Positions 60,694 to 64,000 of a stretch of DNA of 64,000 nt are shown here, in pieces. Source of the DNA: JAFKFI01 sp963795435 (GTDB taxonomy: Bacteria; Pseudomonadota; Alphaproteobacteria; Acetobacterales; Acetobacteraceae). Within the stretch, counting starts at the first letter, position 1, and each line of letters begins with the position of its first letter. Position numbers and translations under genes: made by a program. The notes under the pieces are model-generated. The model ran no database searches. It was not told the origin of the DNA and worked only from the letters and a program-made list of their open reading frames with translations. Location: the NCBI GenBank assembly GCA_963795435.1, contig CAWCHV010000007.1:2418001-2482000 (forward strand), given 5' to 3'.

Positions 60694-62301
60694 TCACCGA
60701 TGGTCTACGCCGCCGGCGTCCTCGCGGATCATCGCCGCACCCTTCTCGCCGATCATGATAGTGGGCGCGTTGGTGTTGCCGGTGGTCAGAGTCGGCATGA
60801 CCGAGGCGTCGATCACCCGCAAGCCGCCGATCCCATGCACGCGCAGCCGCGAATCGACCACGGCACGCGGGTCCTCGCCCATCTTGCAGGTGCCGACTGG
60901 GTGAAAGATCGTCGTGCCGTATTGCCGCGCGTGCTCGGCCAGCGCCTCGTCGGACACCACCTCTGGCCCCGGCAAGGTCTCCTCGACGCTGTGCCGCGCC
61001 ATCGCCGGCGCGGCGAAGATGTCGCGCGTGAAACGGATGCCCGAGAGCATCACCCGCTCGTCGCCCGGCGCTGCCAGATAGTTTGGCGTAATGACCGGCT
61101 TCTCCAGCGGCTCGGCCGAGCGCGCCATGATCGTGCCCCGGCTGTCCGGCCGCACCGGGCAGATCGCGACCGTCATTCCCGCCGCCCGCTCCAGCTCGCC
61201 GAAGCGGGCGTTGTCGTAACTCGCCGGGGTGAACAGCAACTGCAAATCCGGGCTCGCCAGCCCCTCGCGCGAACGGCAGAAGACCTGAGCGCTGGTCACG
61301 CCGAAGGTCAGCGCGCCGCGCCCGCTGGTGGCGAACCGCGCGACCTCGCCGGCCAGCCGCATTCCGCGCGCGAGCTGGTTGATCGACATGGCGCCGCGCA
61401 CCCGATGCGAAACGCGAGCGACATAGTGGTCCGACAGATTGCTACCCACGCCTGGCAAATCGTGCAGCACCTCGACGCCGATCGCACGCAGATGCTCGCC
61501 CGGACCGATGCCGGAAATTTGCAGCAACTGGGGAGAATTCACGGCGCCGCCGCAAAGCAGAACCTCGCGCGCCGCTCGCGCCGCGCGCTCCTGGCCGCGC
61601 TGGCGGATCATCACGCCGACGCAGCGCCTGCCCTCGAACACGAGCCGCGTCGCCACCGCCTCGGTTTCGATCCGCAAATTGGGCCGGCCTTTTGCCTGCG
61701 CCAGAAACGTTCGCGCGGTCGAGCCGCGAAACCGGCCTCGCCGCGTCATCTGCGAGTAGCCCACGCCCTCCTGCCGGCGGCCGTTGAGATCGGAGCTGAA
61801 CGGAAATCCCGCCTGTTGCGCCGCCTCCACGAAGCGGTGCGTCAGCGGCAGGATCGTGCGGTAGTCCTCCACCAGCAACGGGCCGCCGTAGCCGCGATAC
61901 TCGCTGTCCCCGCCCTGCACGTAGTGCTCGGATTTGCGGAAGAACGGCAGCACCTCATCGAATGTCCAGCCCCGGCAACCCATCTGCGCCCAGCCGTCGA
62001 AATCCGCCGGGTTGCCGCGCACATACAGCATCCCGTTGATCGAGCTCGAACCGCCGAGCACCTTGCCGCGCGGCCAGTGGATCGCGCGCCCAGCGGTGCC
62101 TTCGGTGCCCTCGGCGGTGTAGTTCCAGTTCACCACCGGATGCCGCAGCAGCTTCAGCACGCCGGCGGGAATGTGAATCCACGGGTTCGTGTCGCGGGGT
62201 CCCGCCTCCAGCAGCAAGACGCGTGCGCCCGTCTCGCTGAGCCGAGCCGCGACGACGCAGCCGGCCGAGCCGGCGCCGATCACCACGTAGTCTGCTTCCA
62301 T
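60694..62301 (-). CDS. GMC-family FAD oxidoreductase (choline-dehydrogenase-like)
   Basis: 535 residues. FAD-binding DYVVIGAGSAGCVVAARLSE at the start, then WPRGKVLGGSSSINGMLYVR (GMC signature 1), LLCGGAVNSPQLLQISGIGP (signature 2), and the C-terminal active-site residues in TTIFHPVGTCKMGEDPRAVV with DASVMPTLTTGNTNAPTIMI. It oxidises an alcohol to an aldehyde or acid; members include choline, alkanol and polyethylene-glycol dehydrogenases. No signal peptide is visible. Substrate unknown; betaine genes are absent nearby. Confidence 0.93.
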   Translation of the reverse strand: MEADYVVIGAGSAGCVVAARLSETGARVLLLEAGPRDTNPWIHIPAGVLKLLRHPVVNWNYTAEGTEGTAGRAIHWPRGKVLGGSSSINGMLYVRGNPADFDGWAQMGCRGWTFDEVLPFFRKSEHYVQGGDSEYRGYGGPLLVEDYRTILPLTHRFVEAAQQAGFPFSSDLNGRRQEGVGYSQMTRRGRFRGSTARTFLAQAKGRPNLRIETEAVATRLVFEGRRCVGVMIRQRGQERAARAAREVLLCGGAVNSPQLLQISGIGPGEHLRAIGVEVLHDLPGVGSNLSDHYVARVSHRVRGAMSINQLARGMRLAGEVARFATSGRGALTFGVTSAQVFCRSREGLASPDLQLLFTPASYDNARFGELERAAGMTVAICPVRPDSRGTIMARSAEPLEKPVITPNYLAAPGDERVMLSGIRFTRDIFAAPAMARHSVEETLPGPEVVSDEALAEHARQYGTTIFHPVGTCKMGEDPRAVVDSRLRVHGIGGLRVIDASVMPTLTTGNTNAPTIMIGEKGAAMIREDAGGVDHR

Positions 62302-62492
62302 GCCCGCTCCGTTTCCTGTCCCGAGGCATCGACCCTATCCCACCCGGCAACCCGTCGCGAGCACCTGTCCCGTGATGTCCGGAGGCCGCGCGAAGCTTGT
62401 CCTTTGACACAGGGGAGCAAGCCCGAATATTGCTCTCCAGGATCGCGCGGACCCGGCATTCCCCACAGCATCGTCGCACCCAGGGAGGGAGC

Positions 62493-64000
62493 GTGAGCGA
62501 AGCGGCGTCACTGCAATCGCTAGGCGCCGATGCCTCCGGCTTCCTTGCCAATGGCGGCGCAATGGGCGCCCGCATACGAGCGCACGGCTGGGACACGACC
62601 CCGCTCGGGCCGCCCGAAACTTGGCCGCAGAGCCTCAAGATCGTCGTCCGGATCATGCTGACCTCGCGCTACGCCATGTGGATGGCGTGGGGGCCGGAGC
62701 TCGTGTTTTTCTGCAACGACGCCTATCTGCCGACGCTCGGCGTCAAGGGCGAGTGGGCGCTCGGCGCGTCGGCGCGGACGGTGTGGGCGGAGATCTGGCC
62801 CGACATCGGCCCGCGCATCGACAGGGTTCTCGAAACCGGCATCGCCACCTGGGACGAGAACCTGCTCCTGTTCCTGGAACGCAGCGGCTTCCCCGAGGAG
62901 ACCTATCACACCTTCTCCTACAGCCCGGTGTCCGGCGACGACGGCACCATCGCCGGCATGTTGTGCGTGGTGACGGAGGAAACCGAGCGCCTCATCGGCG
63001 AGCGCCGCTTGGCCCTGCTCAGCGAGCTCGGAGCGGCGCTTTCGGCGACGAACGCGCATGACGAGGTCTGCGCCACCGTCGAGCGATGCGTCGGCGGGGG
63101 CAATAAGGACCTCCCATTCGCTCTCGCCTACCTGTTCGACCCGGACAGCGACCGCGCCCGCTTGGTCTGCGCCACTGGGATCGCGCGCGGACACCCGGCC
63201 GCGCCGGCGGTCATCGAGCTTGGCGGTTGTGACGCGGCGTGGCCGGCCGACAAGATTCTCGCCCAGGCGTCGCCCCTTATGGCCGACGATCTGGCGGCTC
63301 GGTGGGGTGCGGCGCTGCCGGCAGGACCCTGGAACAAGCCGCCGAGGCAAGCCACGGTTCTGCCGATCGCGAGTCAGGGTCAGGACCGGCCGGCGGGGTT
63401 CCTGGTTGCGGCGATCAATCCGTACCGGCCCTATGATGCGGAGTATGCCGGCTTCGTCGACCTGCTCGCGGCCCAGATCAGCTCGGCGCTGGCGAACGCT
63501 CACGCCTACGAGGCAGAGCGGACGCGCGCCGAGGCGCTGGCCGAGATCGACCGCGCGAAGACCACGTTCTTCTCGAACGTCAGCCACGAGTTCCGCACGC
63601 CGCTGACCCTGATGCTCGGACCACTGGAGGAGTCGCTGGCGAATGCCGACCGGCTCAACCCCGAGGAGCGCGAGCGCGTGCGGGTGGTCCACCGCAATGG
63701 GCTGCGCCTGCTGAAGCTGGTCAACTCGCTGCTCGACTTCTCGCGCATCGAGGCCGGCCGTGCCCAGGCCAGCTTCGTGCCGACCGACCTCGCTGCCCTG
63801 ACCACTGAGCTCGCCAGCAATTTCCGCTCGGCCTGCGACAAGGCGGGCCTAGCCCTCGTGGTCGATTGCCGGAAGCTTTCCGAGCCGGTCTATGTCGACC
63901 GCGACATGTGGGAGAAGGTCGCGCTCAACCTGCTCTCCAATGCGTTCAAGTTCACCTTCGCCGGCGAGATCACCGTCGAGCTCCGGCCCTGCGACGGGTC
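62493..64000 (+). CDS. sensor histidine kinase with PAS and GAF domains, truncated by the window end
   Basis: At least 502 residues from GTG 62493, with AGGGAGGGA upstream. Residues 25-165 form a PAS-like sensor (WDTTPLGPPETWPQSLKIVV, MWMAWGPELVFFCNDAYLPT, SPVSGDDGTIAGMLCVVTE). Residues 170-345 form a GAF domain (FALAYLFDPDSDRARLVCAT, FVDLLAAQISSALANAHAYE). The HisKA domain has the phosphorylated H365 in FFSNVSHEFRTPLTLMLG; the ATPase domain has begun (WEKVALNLLSNAFKFTF). Proteins of this layout usually continue into one or more receiver domains. The signal is unknown. Confidence 0.92.
   Translation, partial: MSEAASLQSLGADASGFLANGGAMGARIRAHGWDTTPLGPPETWPQSLKIVVRIMLTSRYAMWMAWGPELVFFCNDAYLPTLGVKGEWALGASARTVWAEIWPDIGPRIDRVLETGIATWDENLLLFLERSGFPEETYHTFSYSPVSGDDGTIAGMLCVVTEETERLIGERRLALLSELGAALSATNAHDEVCATVERCVGGGNKDLPFALAYLFDPDSDRARLVCATGIARGHPAAPAVIELGGCDAAWPADKILAQASPLMADDLAARWGAALPAGPWNKPPRQATVLPIASQGQDRPAGFLVAAINPYRPYDAEYAGFVDLLAAQISSALANAHAYEAERTRAEALAEIDRAKTTFFSNVSHEFRTPLTLMLGPLEESLANADRLNPEERERVRVVHRNGLRLLKLVNSLLDFSRIEAGRAQASFVPTDLAALTTELASNFRSACDKAGLALVVDCRKLSEPVYVDRDMWEKVALNLLSNAFKFTFAGEITVELRPCDG

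Overview
The window is high-GC DNA from an alphaproteobacterium, most likely Rhodospirillales and possibly Acetobacteraceae. This is an inference from gene content: the rho-hemJ-hemH-hemE block facing a ppsR-type gene is the arrangement seen around many alphaproteobacterial replication origins. The hemE-ppsR gap (31579-31864) carries a perfect DnaA-box match and an A+T-rich patch, so it is a candidate chromosomal origin. Most genes to its left read leftward, and all genes from it to 58344 read rightward.

Layout. 1-11589: housekeeping and small genes (VOC protein, SRPBCC/ArsR pair, methyltransferase + radical SAM pair, a large cyclase-ATPase-TPR regulator, aminotransferase, surE, hemolysin-III-type membrane protein, cold-shock protein). 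11961-20578: a degraded glycan or surface-polysaccharide locus on the minus strand (two glycosyltransferase genes, three methyltransferases). It has several frame breaks and two inverted copies of one IS5-family element; the 0.9 kb between the copies has flipped, splitting two methyltransferase genes into four exchanged halves. 20804-27274: tRNA-Ala(GGC), a relict-like acetoacetyl-CoA-synthetase protein beside a 3-oxoacid CoA-transferase pair, ahcY, an RNase T2, a cupin and small genes. 27492-31578: rho, hemJ, hemH, hemE. 31865-34347: ppsR-like regulator, YidB-like protein, aldo/keto reductase.

34760-56067 is one tightly packed rightward gene cluster for an extracellular contractile injection system (eCIS): sheath, tube, hub-assembly-like protein, proline-rich protein, DUF4255/Pvc16-type terminator, Pvc15-type AAA+ ATPase, CIS-tube adaptor, LysM-like protein, gpD-like hub, gpV-like spike, PAAR-like tip, gp25-like wedge, two large J-like baseplate proteins, a gpI-like protein fused to a probable beta-helix, and a DUF6519-type protein. 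No capsid, terminase, integrase or type VI membrane complex is present. I see no tape-measure protein, tail fibre or toxin. A putative glycosyltransferase and a hydrolase-methyltransferase chimera follow.

58410-64000: a succinyl-CoA-ligase-like pair, a small membrane protein, a GMC oxidoreductase and the start of a hybrid-type sensor histidine kinase.

Eight genes have a broken reading frame, including the eCIS sheath and ATPase genes, and all eight breaks are in the same (+1) phase. This could be systematic single-base insertion error in the assembly, real decay, or in the sheath gene (at an exact CTTAGGC heptamer) recoding. The sequence alone cannot decide.
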